Origin: Opacimonas immobilis
GTDB taxonomy: Bacteria; Pseudomonadota; Gammaproteobacteria; Enterobacterales; Alteromonadaceae
NCBI RefSeq assembly: GCF_048282545.1
Contig: NZ_CP182485.1
Location: 2,469,119 to 2,533,118 of the forward strand
Length of the DNA stretch: 64,000 nt
Direction: 5' to 3'
The notes beneath the pieces are model-generated. The model was not told the origin of the DNA. It did no database searches and saw only the letters and a program-made list of their open reading frames with translations. Each line of letters starts with the position of its first letter. Within the stretch, counting starts at the first letter, position 1. Below are positions 54,340-62,140 of this stretch, one piece after another. The translations under genes were made by a program, and so were the position numbers.

Positions 54340-55875
54340 TTAAATAGCCTGTAGTGATGACTTATCGTCTAGGTCGATATTCCACGGCAAGAGTTTATCA
54401 ATCTGATTGATAGGGTGCTGACTGATGCGTTTGAGTACCGCTGTCAGATACTGTGTTGGATTAATGTCATTGAGTTTTGCGGTGCCAAGTATCGAGTACA
54501 GTACAGCTGCCCGTTCGCCTCCCGCCTTTGAGCCTGCAAACAGATAGTTTTTACGCCCGAGTGCAATGGGTCTGATAGAGCGCTCTGCCGAGTTGTTATC
54601 GATTGCGGCTCGACCATCTTTTGTGTAGGCATAGATACCGTCCTTTTGCTTTATCGCATAGGCAATGGCTTTCGATATGGCTGAGCCTTTCGATACGGTG
54701 CGTAAGCGATTGTCTAGATATTCATATAGTGTATCTAGTATCGGGATAGCCTGTTGTTGTCTTATCTTGACTCGTTTATCGGGTGGTTGATTGCGGATAT
54801 TTTTTTCAATGGCATACAGTCTTTGGATATACGCGATGGCTTGTTCGGCAATCGGAGCAGGACCTGATTGCGTAATATCATAAAATTTACGCCTGACATG
54901 TGCCATGCACGCTACAAAGGTCACATTATTGCGATACACATCGTTGTAGCCGGCATAAGCATCGGCTTGCAGTGCGCCTTTGAAGTGACGCAAGTGTGAA
55001 GTGGGATGAATGCTTTTTCTATCTTCGCTGTATTGTAGCCAGACCGCAGGCGGTGCTTGCTCGCTCCATGCGCGTCCATCTCGAACATACGTCCAATAGC
55101 GCCCGACTTGCGTGCGACCTTTTCCTGGGGAGAGTGTGGGGGCGGTGGTGTCATCAGCATGTAAGTGAGAAGCTTGTTTGACATGCTTGCCAATGGCTTC
55201 AGCGAGTGGGCTAAGTAATCGGCTTACCTGACCGACCCAATCCGCTAAAGTAGAGCGCTCTACATCGATGCCTTCGCGTACCATCTTTTGAGCCTGACGG
55301 TATAGTGGTTGATGGTCAAGGTACTTGTCCACCATGACTTGGGTGAGCACATTCGCACTGGGTAAAACCTTGTTAATCACACGCTCAGGCGCTGCATCTT
55401 GTACGAGAGTCTCACACTGACTACAGCCATACTTAGGGCGAACGATTTTAATCACACGGTAGCTGACTGGCACGACATCGAGCATTTCAGAGACATCATC
55501 CCCAATGTGCATCAGCTTACCGTTACAGCATGGACAGCTTTGATGGCTGTCGAGGCGTTTTTCATCACGTGGTAAAGATTCGGGTAATTTCACTCGACGC
55601 TTAGGAGTGCGTTTCCCCATCGACGATGTATCATCAGCAGAAGCTGCTGTTTGCGCTATCTGAGTTTCTAGCTCTTCAAGTTGCAACTCGGTTTGATGGA
55701 TGTTTTTCTCAACTTGTTCGGATGAGCGACCAAAGCGATGACGTTTGAGTGCATTGAGTTGCTGATACAAGTCCTCGATGACAGCCGTTTTTTGAGACAG
55801 CTGAGCCGCTTGTTGCGCGATGATTTCACGCAAGGCGTTGGTGTCGTCGGGTAAGGCGGAAGGGCTTGTTTTCAT
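54340..55875 (-). CDS. tnpC: IS66 family transposase TnpC
   Basis: DDE transposase of about 511 residues. The N-terminal leucine-zipper-like helix (LREIIAQQAAQLSQKTAVI) is followed by a zinc-binding LDSHQSCPCCNGKL and CSQCE. The catalytic core has HADDTTAPTL (first Asp), LQADAYAGYNDVY (second Asp) and IDNNSAERSIRPIALGRKNYLFAGS (Glu). The frame opens at 55911; the Met at 55875 is the likely start. The reading frame appears intact, so the element may still be active. Confidence 0.93.
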   Translation of the reverse strand: MKTSPSALPDDTNALREIIAQQAAQLSQKTAVIEDLYQQLNALKRHRFGRSSEQVEKNIHQTELQLEELETQIAQTAASADDTSSMGKRTPKRRVKLPESLPRDEKRLDSHQSCPCCNGKLMHIGDDVSEMLDVVPVSYRVIKIVRPKYGCSQCETLVQDAAPERVINKVLPSANVLTQVMVDKYLDHQPLYRQAQKMVREGIDVERSTLADWVGQVSRLLSPLAEAIGKHVKQASHLHADDTTAPTLSPGKGRTQVGRYWTYVRDGRAWSEQAPPAVWLQYSEDRKSIHPTSHLRHFKGALQADAYAGYNDVYRNNVTFVACMAHVRRKFYDITQSGPAPIAEQAIAYIQRLYAIEKNIRNQPPDKRVKIRQQQAIPILDTLYEYLDNRLRTVSKGSAISKAIAYAIKQKDGIYAYTKDGRAAIDNNSAERSIRPIALGRKNYLFAGSKAGGERAAVLYSILGTAKLNDINPTQYLTAVLKRISQHPINQIDKLLPWNIDLDDKSSLQAI

Positions 55876-55948
55876 GGGCTTTATTATACCACTGAGCCCA
55901 GATGAACACACGTTTTAATCCCTTTTTTAAGGCCTTTTTTCACTCTTT

Positions 55949-56296
55949 TTAAGCGCTGTATTGTGGGCGAGAACGCCTTGCCGGAGGACGCCAATCGATG
56001 CCTTCTAATAACATGGATAATTGCGCATGAGACAGATGCACCGCACCCGATTGTGCACTAGGCCAGACAAAACGACCTTGCTCCAAACGCTTGTAGTACA
56101 GACACAATCCTTGGCCATCCCACCACAACAATTTGACTCTATCGCCACGCTTACCACGAAACACAAATACATGGCCATTAAATGGGTCTTTGTCTAAAAC
56201 ATGCTGGGCAATGGCGGATAAACCATCAAAGCCTTTACGCATATCCGTGTGTCCTGCACATAACCAAATGCGCACATCGTGTGACAATCCAATCAT
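55949..56296 (-). CDS. tnpB: IS66 family accessory protein TnpB
   Basis: 115 residues, the IS66 Orf2 family: IWLCAGHTDMRKGFDGLSA, HVFVFRGKRGDRVKLLWWDG and GLCLYYKRLEQGRFVWP. Needed with TnpA for IS66 transposition. It overlaps tnpA by four bases. Confidence 0.95.
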   Translation of the reverse strand: MIGLSHDVRIWLCAGHTDMRKGFDGLSAIAQHVLDKDPFNGHVFVFRGKRGDRVKLLWWDGQGLCLYYKRLEQGRFVWPSAQSGAVHLSHAQLSMLLEGIDWRPPARRSRPQYSA

Positions 56297-56691
56297 GTCA
56301 GCGCCTCAATAACGGTTTTGATGAAGCCAGGATGATTGTCATGAAACACAATCCGATGCCCATTACGTAACTCAATGTGCATTGATGCAGCAGTTGGCGG
56401 TGGGGGGACTGAGGGCTTAACTGGCTCAGACACAACAGTGACAGGCAATAAAGACTCTGATACAGCCGACTCAGGGGCAACTAATTCCGTTGTTTGCTTG
56501 GCTTTTGTGACCCAAGAGGCTTTACCATCTCTCGCTTCGCGCACCCAACGAAAAATCTGATTGTGATTGATATCAAATTGTCGTGAAATGACAGATACAG
56601 ACAATGTGCCTTGTGTAACCTCATTGACGATGTGCATTTTATACTCAGGGGAAAACACCCTGCGCGAAGTTGTTTGCTTGATTCCTGACAT
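56293..56691 (-). CDS. tnpA: IS66 family accessory protein TnpA (helix-turn-helix)
   Basis: About 132 residues, IS3/IS66-type helix-turn-helix protein: RRVFSPEYKMHIVNEVTQGT and SVSVISRQFDINHNQIFRWV, followed by a Pro-rich linker and RNGHRIVFHDNHPG. A TTG six bases upstream also opens the frame; ATG 56691 is preferred. It lies just inside the right inverted repeat. Confidence 0.92.
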   Translation of the reverse strand: MSGIKQTTSRRVFSPEYKMHIVNEVTQGTLSVSVISRQFDINHNQIFRWVREARDGKASWVTKAKQTTELVAPESAVSESLLPVTVVSEPVKPSVPPPPTAASMHIELRNGHRIVFHDNHPGFIKTVIEALT

Positions 56692-56715
56692 AATCAACTC
56701 AACTATGAAAATGAC

Positions 56716-56765
56716 AGGATGACAGATTTATGAGGCGTTTAAAGATGTAATGACCGTACGCTTAC
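56716..56765 (-). repeat. Right terminal inverted repeat
   Basis: Perfect 50-base inverted copy of 45881-45930; the outer end is CGCTTAC. It lies upstream of tnpA. Confidence 0.9.
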
Positions 56766-56773
56766 TCATATTC
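56766..56773 (+). repeat. Target-site duplication, right copy
   Basis: TCATATTC, identical to 45873-45880 and directly adjacent to the right inverted repeat. Confidence 0.9.
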
Positions 56774-56976
56774 TGATTTTGCTTTTTTAATTTTTGATTC
56801 TGCTTTTTTATGTTTTGATTATCCTTTTTCATCTGCACAACAGGGGGATTTAACCCTAAGTTATCCAATAAGCCAGTTAAAAAATTAAATCCCGCTTTTG
56901 AGACCAGCAGCAAACCATTTACTACAAGGGATAAAACAAGAAGTAATGTTAAAAATGCCTTGATCAAGATTTTCAT
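56766..56976 (-). pseudogene. 5' part of the membrane/coiled-coil gene split by the transposon
   Basis: 70 codons of host sequence: an N-terminal membrane helix (AFLTLLLVLSLVVNGLLLV, about residues 7-25), then a Lys/Asn/Gln-rich coiled coil (MKKDNQNIKKQNQKLKKQNQ). As it stands, the frame runs 12 codons into the transposon and stops (56728). With the 3' part at 45301-45880 it forms a 260-residue protein of unknown family. It lies downstream of the integrase gene behind a hairpin. Confidence 0.7.
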
Positions 56977-57053
56977 AAATTTCCCTCACTCGCTTACGTT
57001 TCTATATTACACACTATCATATCCCCTCCTAGATAACCTTTTAAAATCTAAAT

Positions 57054-57089
57054 CCCCTACCCACCCATAGCAATATGAGTAAGTAGGGG
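57054..57089 (-). terminator. Hairpin repeat, copy 2
   Basis: Identical over 36 bases to 45258-45295. It lies eight bases after the integrase stop. The stem CCCCTAC / GTAGGGG has a long, partly paired loop and is followed on the minus strand by ATTTAGATTTT. Confidence 0.65.
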
Positions 57090-57096
57090 CGTTATT

Positions 57097-58251
57097 TTAA
57101 AGCTCAATGGCGGCCACTTGGCAGGCGTTTCTAAGAGTCTCCTGAGATATTTTTGCATATCGAAGGGTGGTGGTATAACAGGCATGATTCGCTAACTGTT
57201 GAACACTCGCTAATGAAACGTTGCTCGATACAAGATTACTACAAAACGTATGACGTAGGTCATGTATACGCACAGTCTGAGGTATATCAGCCTCCCTTAA
57301 AGCACTCTTAAACGACTTTTTAAAATCGTTATATGGCTTTTGCGTCACAGGATTAATAAACACATAAGTACAATGCATTCCTAACACTCGGGATAAGATA
57401 TCCATGGCGGTTGTGTTGAGTAAGATCACATTTTGCTTTTTATTCTTAGCGACACTAGGTGGAACCGTTATTGTGCAGCTATTCATATCGACCCAAGACC
57501 ATTGAAGCGCTTTTGCTACCCCACTTCTTACTCCCGTTACCAGTAAGAATATCATCAATAGGTTAACCGGGCGATCAGGGTGCTGCATGAGGACTTCGAT
57601 AAAACGCTGTTGCTCTTGAGGCGTTAAAAAGCGCTCTTTTTGATTATCAAACTTAATGTACTCAACCTTATCACATGGGTTCTTAGTGACAAGCTCCCAT
57701 TGTATTGCCAATGTAAACATGCGACTCAATAACTTTAAGTGTCCGGTAATATGACTACCTGATAAATTTTGCTCTAACAAGTTAGTTTGAAACCGCTCTA
57801 TATCTATTACCTTAATCTCCTCAAGCTGCTGACGACCAAAAGTTGGCTTAAGACGCAGTCGCCACATCGACTCAATATTCCTAAATGTGCGCAATCGGGT
57901 TTTGACATGTGGCCAATAATACTGCTCCCAAAACGCATTCAAGCTCAACATTGACATATGACTCGTCTGGGTAATGGGTGGTGAAAAGGGGGAATGAGGG
58001 GATTGGCTGGATTGAGGGATGAGCTGAGCCACTTTTTGTAATGCCTCTTCCAATGAAAGCCTATCGGAACGTCCTAAGTTATGGTCTTTTTCTTTGGTGC
58101 GATAGCGATATGTCCCCACCCCTTTTGACGTCTGACGTATCTCGATGCGAAAGCCTTTCGGTAAATTGTCCGCTCGATACTCCGCCTTAATCTTGTCCTT
58201 TGGTGTGGGTAAATTATCAATAAAAGTTTGGTCAATATATGAGTATTTCAT
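57097..58251 (-). CDS. int: Tyrosine site-specific integrase
   Basis: 384-residue phage-type integrase. An arm-binding-like N-terminal domain (GFRIEIRQTSKGVGTYRYRT) and an SAM-like core-binding domain (about 95-190) precede the catalytic domain. Catalytic residues are Arg242 (TGVRSGVAKALQW), His330 and Arg333 (IHDLRHTFCSNL), His356 and Tyr365 (TTLRYAKIS). The frame opens at 58548, but the ATG at 58251 has GGAG six bases before it; the upstream part overlaps the recombinase gene and shows no similarity. It probably integrates the island at tRNA-Met. Confidence 0.9.
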   Translation of the reverse strand: MKYSYIDQTFIDNLPTPKDKIKAEYRADNLPKGFRIEIRQTSKGVGTYRYRTKEKDHNLGRSDRLSLEEALQKVAQLIPQSSQSPHSPFSPPITQTSHMSMLSLNAFWEQYYWPHVKTRLRTFRNIESMWRLRLKPTFGRQQLEEIKVIDIERFQTNLLEQNLSGSHITGHLKLLSRMFTLAIQWELVTKNPCDKVEYIKFDNQKERFLTPQEQQRFIEVLMQHPDRPVNLLMIFLLVTGVRSGVAKALQWSWVDMNSCTITVPPSVAKNKKQNVILLNTTAMDILSRVLGMHCTYVFINPVTQKPYNDFKKSFKSALREADIPQTVRIHDLRHTFCSNLVSSNVSLASVQQLANHACYTTTLRYAKISQETLRNACQVAAIEL

Positions 58252-58321
58252 CATTATCTCCGGTATAAAATGTTGTTTAATGCTTTGAATGAAAAGGCAG
58301 GGGTGAGCCTGCCTTGTATGA

Positions 58322-58993
58322 TTAAGCCTGACGCAGTAGTCGTGACACGATGGCACTGCTGAAAGGCTTGTTACGATAACTGCATAACCCACGTTGATTG
58401 AGCAAGTGGGCCAGTTCGACCGTATTGGCTTGCGGGTACTGAGCTTGCAGATGATGGATGACCTTGATGATTTTTTGTCGCCAAGCGCCTTGAGCAGACG
58501 TACGGGCTTGAGTTGCAGAAATAGTGTCAGTATTACGACAACGCTCAAGTTGGGGGTTACCCAATTTCACACCACGCAACTTTGCCGCACTAAGGGCTGC
58601 TTTAGTTCGTTGCGAAATCATCTGCGCTTCATGTTGGGCCATTGCAGCCAAGATATGAATCGTCAGTTGGTCGATGTCAGGGAAATCAGCGAGTTTAAAG
58701 CGGACCCCTTTTTTCTGTAAGTCAGTAATAAAGTGTAAGTCTCGGCTTAGCCTATCTAGTTTAGCCACTAACAAAACAGCATTAGCCAGTTGAGCATATT
58801 CCACAGCCCTTTCAAACTCTGGACGGTCAGAGGCTTTGCCCGAACCAACCTCTGTATACTCAGCCACTAAGATGCCATTGTGTAGCCTTAGAAAATCACT
58901 TATGGCCTGTTTTTGAGCTTGCATTCCTAAGCCAGCTTTTCCTTGCTTCACCGTCGAGACTCGGTAATAAGCCACATAGTTAATTTGACTCAT
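58322..58993 (-). CDS. Serine recombinase / resolvase
   Basis: 223 residues. The N-terminal catalytic domain has YYRVSTVKQGKAGLGMQAQ (nucleophile Ser about 13), then DRPEFERAVEYAQ, KLDRLSRDLHFI, and AMAQHEAQMISQRTKAAL. The helix-turn-helix region (about 165-220) ends with SSAIVSRLL. It is a small-resolvase-type protein. Immediately upstream of int on the same strand; it may act in DNA inversion, resolution of tandem elements or excision control (inference). Confidence 0.88.
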   Translation of the reverse strand: MSQINYVAYYRVSTVKQGKAGLGMQAQKQAISDFLRLHNGILVAEYTEVGSGKASDRPEFERAVEYAQLANAVLLVAKLDRLSRDLHFITDLQKKGVRFKLADFPDIDQLTIHILAAMAQHEAQMISQRTKAALSAAKLRGVKLGNPQLERCRNTDTISATQARTSAQGAWRQKIIKVIHHLQAQYPQANTVELAHLLNQRGLCSYRNKPFSSAIVSRLLRQA

Positions 58994-59187
58994 GCCTTAC
59001 TCCTTTTGGCACTCTTATAAAATCGATGGATTTTCGTAATGAGCAAAATAAGCAAGCTGAACATACCAAACATGCACTGGCTTAGACGCTCTAGTGCGAG
59101 AGGTTTGGTACAAATGAGGTAAATAGTAAATAATGATAGTATCAAGAACATCTTTGGTTTCCTTTGAATGTGATACACCCACACCAA
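58990..59187 (-). CDS. Possible small membrane protein before the recombinase
   Basis: 65 codons, two hydrophobic stretches (MFLILSLFTIYLICTK and CMFGMFSLLILLITKI) and a basic tail (RFYKSAKRSKA). Its stop overlaps the recombinase start as ATGA, which favours a real coupled gene. The start is uncertain and no family is recognised. It could be chance. Confidence 0.4.
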   Translation of the reverse strand: MVWVYHIQRKPKMFLILSLFTIYLICTKPLALERLSQCMFGMFSLLILLITKIHRFYKSAKRSKA

Positions 59188-59256
59188 ACAAATGCATAAC
59201 GCTAAAAGGACATTTAGTGATATGTATTGATTGGGGTGGGCAAGTTTATTGATGAT

Positions 59257-59655
59257 TTAAGACGTCGTCTTGTTAGGGACAACTGCGTGGTTTTTACAGA
59301 TGGCATCGAGGTTGCCAATTTCGTGTCGATAAACATGCTTTGAGGATGGGCAAAGCATGCCTTCTTGGCGTAATACTGCTGCTAAAAAAGAAGCGTTATT
59401 TGCGCTTTTTCCAACAAACAAGCAATTGAATACCGTTGAGCTAAATACTTTCTCTGTTGGGAGTTTCTGCAAAACATCTTTGATTGCTGTTATAGCAATG
59501 ATGTCCGGGCTAAAAAACCCACCTCCAGAGTTCGATACGAAGCGCAAATAGATATTCTGTTTGTCATCATGCAGGATGTCGTAGTTAAGCTTTGCATGCG
59601 AACGTGCATTGAGTAGAGGGCATTGTCCCGATGATATTAGAGTATAACCCTCCAT
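59257..59655 (-). CDS. Hypothetical island protein
   Basis: 132 residues from an ATG at 59655 with GAGGAGG five bases upstream; the longer frame to 59754 starts inside the upstream gene. The sequence has EGYTLISSGQCPLLNARSH, RFVSNSGGGFFSPDIIAITA and a Cys-containing FNCLFVGKSANNASFLAAVL. No signal peptide, no recognised family. It forms a pair with the gene one base upstream. Confidence 0.6.
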   Translation of the reverse strand: MEGYTLISSGQCPLLNARSHAKLNYDILHDDKQNIYLRFVSNSGGGFFSPDIIAITAIKDVLQKLPTEKVFSSTVFNCLFVGKSANNASFLAAVLRQEGMLCPSSKHVYRHEIGNLDAICKNHAVVPNKTTS

Positions 59656-59656
59656 G

Positions 59657-59968
59657 TTAGACCTCCTCAGCGTGCAAGATGAGTAAAAACACACCGCCCC
59701 CGGCATTACCGGTGATCTGACAGTAAAGTGAACATCCATCATCATGCTCGACAAAGTCCGGCTCTAATAAACAGCGAGTTTGAGCATCCGTCAAAACAGT
59801 TGGATAATCCGATAACTGAATATGCAAGCAGCATTTGGTGTCATGCCAGAATGCTTTTGACTCCTGCAAGTTATCAAAAGGCGTTACGATGACATCATGT
59901 AATAACCGATGCGCATGACTAGAGATTGCCATAGGGGTATCCCATGGCCACGTGTATGTTGTATACAT
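59657..59968 (-). CDS. Hypothetical island protein
   Basis: 103 residues. N-terminus MYTTYTWPWDTPMAISSHAH, then a His/Cys-containing middle (FWHDTKCCLHIQLSDYP) and LYCQITGNAGGGVFLLILHA at the end. Both this and the following protein contain a short Gly-Gly-Gly-Val/Phe-Phe motif near a beta strand (GNAGGGVFLLIL here, SNSGGGFFSPDI there), suggesting that they are related or share a fold. Divergent from the polymerase-like gene. Function unknown. Confidence 0.6.
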   Translation of the reverse strand: MYTTYTWPWDTPMAISSHAHRLLHDVIVTPFDNLQESKAFWHDTKCCLHIQLSDYPTVLTDAQTRCLLEPDFVEHDDGCSLYCQITGNAGGGVFLLILHAEEV

Positions 59969-60160
59969 AAGGTATTCCTATAAATGAATAAGATGGAGCA
60001 GTGCACGTAATGAAATACCGTGCTCTGTTTGGAAGGAGTTTTCCGATATAGATACTGATTTTTTCTCAGTTTAAATAATCAGTTTTTGCGAGCATCTCTG
60101 ATTATGTTTATTCTATAGCGATACCTATTTTGTAATGTGCATGAACAGTAAGGAGCTGTG

Positions 60161-61669
60161 TTGACTGATAAACTCGATAGACGCTTTGATTGGTACCCAA
60201 CTTTTACCAACAAGAGTATCAATAAGCTGGTGGATGAGTTAGCCAATACCAGTGTTGAACTATTGAACAAATCTCAGCAAGGGGGTAATGCACAAAAGCG
60301 ACGAGTTGCATTGGAAGACATTGCCAGACATCTGATATGCGCACTATTTATTAACTACCAAGAAAAGCAATACCACAGGCATGAAAAGCTCATCAGTATT
60401 CCTTTGCACAAGCGCCATTACCACCTCACTGACCCCAACAAAATTCCTTATGTATACCCCAACAAAGTCGAAGCGGTCTTTAAGGCGCTTGATAGATTAG
60501 ATTGGATAACGATACAAAAAGGTCAATATCGCTCCTCAGGTCAATCCAAAGTCACGGTTTTTAAAGCAACACAAATACTGGAAACGGCCTTTTCTCAGTT
60601 AAACATACACTGGCTTGCACAACAGCCCATGCCAATGCAAAGAGGCGTTGAAATCAGAGACAAAGACAAAACAGATAAGGCCGTTGCTATTGCTCATACC
60701 CACCCCAATCTTGACCATGAAAAATTGCACACATATCAACAAAATTTGGCGAAGATAAATGGTCACCTTGTACAACAGTGCATCCACCTTGATGCCACGG
60801 ACGAGCAGCTCAGGCAAATACTGACACGTGAGCATGTTGACCAACGCACTCAACAACCTTACCAACACCATATAGATATCAATATGGTGCAATTACGACG
60901 CATATTTGCAAAAGGACGTTTAGATAGAGGGGGGCGATTTTACGGAGGCTGGTGGCAAGGGGTATCATCAGAGCACCGCCCAGTCATTCGGATCAACAAC
61001 CGCAAGACCATCGAAATAGATTTCAGTGGAATTGCCATCAATATAATATATGCACTTAATAAGACATGCCTGCTTCCTAAAATAGATGTATATGATATTG
61101 GATTACCAAACTGGGAGGGGAAAGAGGATAGACGTCGCCCTGTGGTAAAAAAGGCCTTTAATGCGTTTATCAATGATGAAAAGGGACATTATCGATTAAG
61201 TGGAAAAGACATTAAGGCCCTCGGGTGTAACACTCAGGAACTGAAAGAAAAAATCATACTCACCCACCCTGTTATAGAATCTATATTCAGTACACAAATA
61301 GGCCTAGAGGCTCAGTATTACGATAGCTGTGTGGCAGAAGATATCATGCTGTCCCTCTTGGCACTTGGGATAACCTGCTTGCCCATTCATGACAGCTTTA
61401 TTGTGACAGCATCACACTGGGATATCCTACAAACACAGATGCAACAAAGCTTTAAGAAAATAATGGGTGTGGAGATAACAGTAAAACCAGAGGTCATCAA
61501 GTCACACCGCACTTTGCATATCCAGAATAAAGATATGGCACTCAGGCCACCCCATGAGGACATCCTATCAACACAAGAACTTCATCAAGCATTCCTATTT
61601 AAGCAAGAGGGAAACCTCATGCAGAGATATTATGATAGCTATACTGATATCAAGGGAGAGGATATTTAG
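60161..61669 (+). CDS. Replication-type protein with polymerase palm-like motifs
   Basis: About 502 residues. Positions 1-150 are helical with a winged-helix-like part (VEAVFKALDRLDWITIQKGQ ... KVTVFKATQ), as in plasmid replication initiators. RRIFAKGRLDRGGRFYGGWW leads into a second domain. There TIEIDFSGIAINIIYAL (Asp288) resembles motif A of family A polymerases, RRRPVVKKAFNAFIN resembles motif B, and LPIHDSFIV (His411, Asp412) resembles motif C. Residue numbers count from an alternative GTG at 60158. TTG 60161 has AAGGAG at a better spacing. I infer a primer-extending or RNA-making enzyme for the element; this is untested. Confidence 0.6.
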   Translation: MTDKLDRRFDWYPTFTNKSINKLVDELANTSVELLNKSQQGGNAQKRRVALEDIARHLICALFINYQEKQYHRHEKLISIPLHKRHYHLTDPNKIPYVYPNKVEAVFKALDRLDWITIQKGQYRSSGQSKVTVFKATQILETAFSQLNIHWLAQQPMPMQRGVEIRDKDKTDKAVAIAHTHPNLDHEKLHTYQQNLAKINGHLVQQCIHLDATDEQLRQILTREHVDQRTQQPYQHHIDINMVQLRRIFAKGRLDRGGRFYGGWWQGVSSEHRPVIRINNRKTIEIDFSGIAINIIYALNKTCLLPKIDVYDIGLPNWEGKEDRRRPVVKKAFNAFINDEKGHYRLSGKDIKALGCNTQELKEKIILTHPVIESIFSTQIGLEAQYYDSCVAEDIMLSLLALGITCLPIHDSFIVTASHWDILQTQMQQSFKKIMGVEITVKPEVIKSHRTLHIQNKDMALRPPHEDILSTQELHQAFLFKQEGNLMQRYYDSYTDIKGEDI

Positions 61670-61960
61670 TATTCATCTTCTTTAAATACTATTAAATATT
61701 AAAGAGAATAATAAGAATAACCCCCTAATGTTCTCTAAGTAGCACTAAGGGTCTACTAATGGTCCCTAATGAAAGCCTAGGGGTGCCTAGGGCTACCTCA
61801 TTAGTGGCCCCAACTTTGTAATAAGTACCATTAGGTAGTTAAGAGTATTTTATGATATGTTCGATATACTAATCATAATCTAAGAAATTTTCTTATAGTT
61901 ATGACATCAGTGCTGGATTATATTTGGGCAAAGTAAAATACTTACATAAAAGGATATCCT
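61670..61960. repeat. AT-rich segment with repeated CTAATG/CATTAG words
   Basis: No gene. Between about 61720 and 61840 there are repeated short words: CCCTAATG or CTAATGG four times in direct or inverted form, CTAAG(T/G) twice, and CCTAGGG twice. They are flanked by runs of A/T. It follows the polymerase-like gene directly, so an origin or iteron-like site is possible, as is a remnant of transcription signals. No exact tandem unit is visible. Confidence 0.4.
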
Positions 61961-62140
61961 ATGTTGCCTTTATTAGCAGTTCCCGTTTTACATTCCTCTG
62001 GCGCATTCATTGCCTATAGTGGCAGTGGTTATTTAGCTGGCTACCCATCAAAACTATCTATTGGCTTAATGATCTCAGGTGCTAGAAATTGTCAGTCGTG
62101 GGTTTCCGACGTTCTTATAGAAGCTAAGATAAACCAATGA
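61961..62140 (+). CDS. Small ORF ending in a toxin-like Cys motif
   Basis: 59 codons: MLPLLAVPVLHSSGAFIAYS, a Gly-rich hydrophobic stretch, then GARNCQSWVSDVLIEAKINQ. AAAAGGATATCCT precedes the ATG. The end NCQSW resembles the NQCQDF motif near the end of the RHS tip at 62593. The stop overlaps the next start (ATGA). It may be the rearranged last piece of a papain/NlpC-like toxin in front of its immunity gene, or a small independent gene. Confidence 0.45.
   Translation: MLPLLAVPVLHSSGAFIAYSGSGYLAGYPSKLSIGLMISGARNCQSWVSDVLIEAKINQ

Larger units (their letters stand above)
45881..56765. mobile_element. IS66-bounded composite transposon carrying RHS toxins
   Basis: A 10,885-bp unit with 50-bp perfect inverted repeats at both ends (GTAAGCGTACGGTCATTACA outward) and a perfect 8-bp target duplication. 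The right end is the tnpA-side end of a complete IS66 tnpABC set. The left end is the same tnpA-side end of a second copy, of which only about 120 bases remain, including a tnpA start (ATG 45955) running into a stop after 15 codons. The cargo is the YD-repeat/RHS operon and its toxin-immunity cassettes. Confidence 0.85.

Noticed and set aside
57097..58548. 483-codon version of the integrase
   Set aside because: Residues 1-99 are the shadow of the serine recombinase and of the intergenic region; the real start with GGAG is at 58251.
59257..59754. TTG-started 165-codon version of the island gene
   Set aside because: The first 33 codons lie within the upstream gene, and an ATG with GAGGAGG starts at 59655.
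61720..61840. CRISPR array in the repeated-word segment
   Set aside because: The words are 6-8 bases long, irregularly spaced and partly inverted; there are no regular repeat-spacer units and no cas genes.
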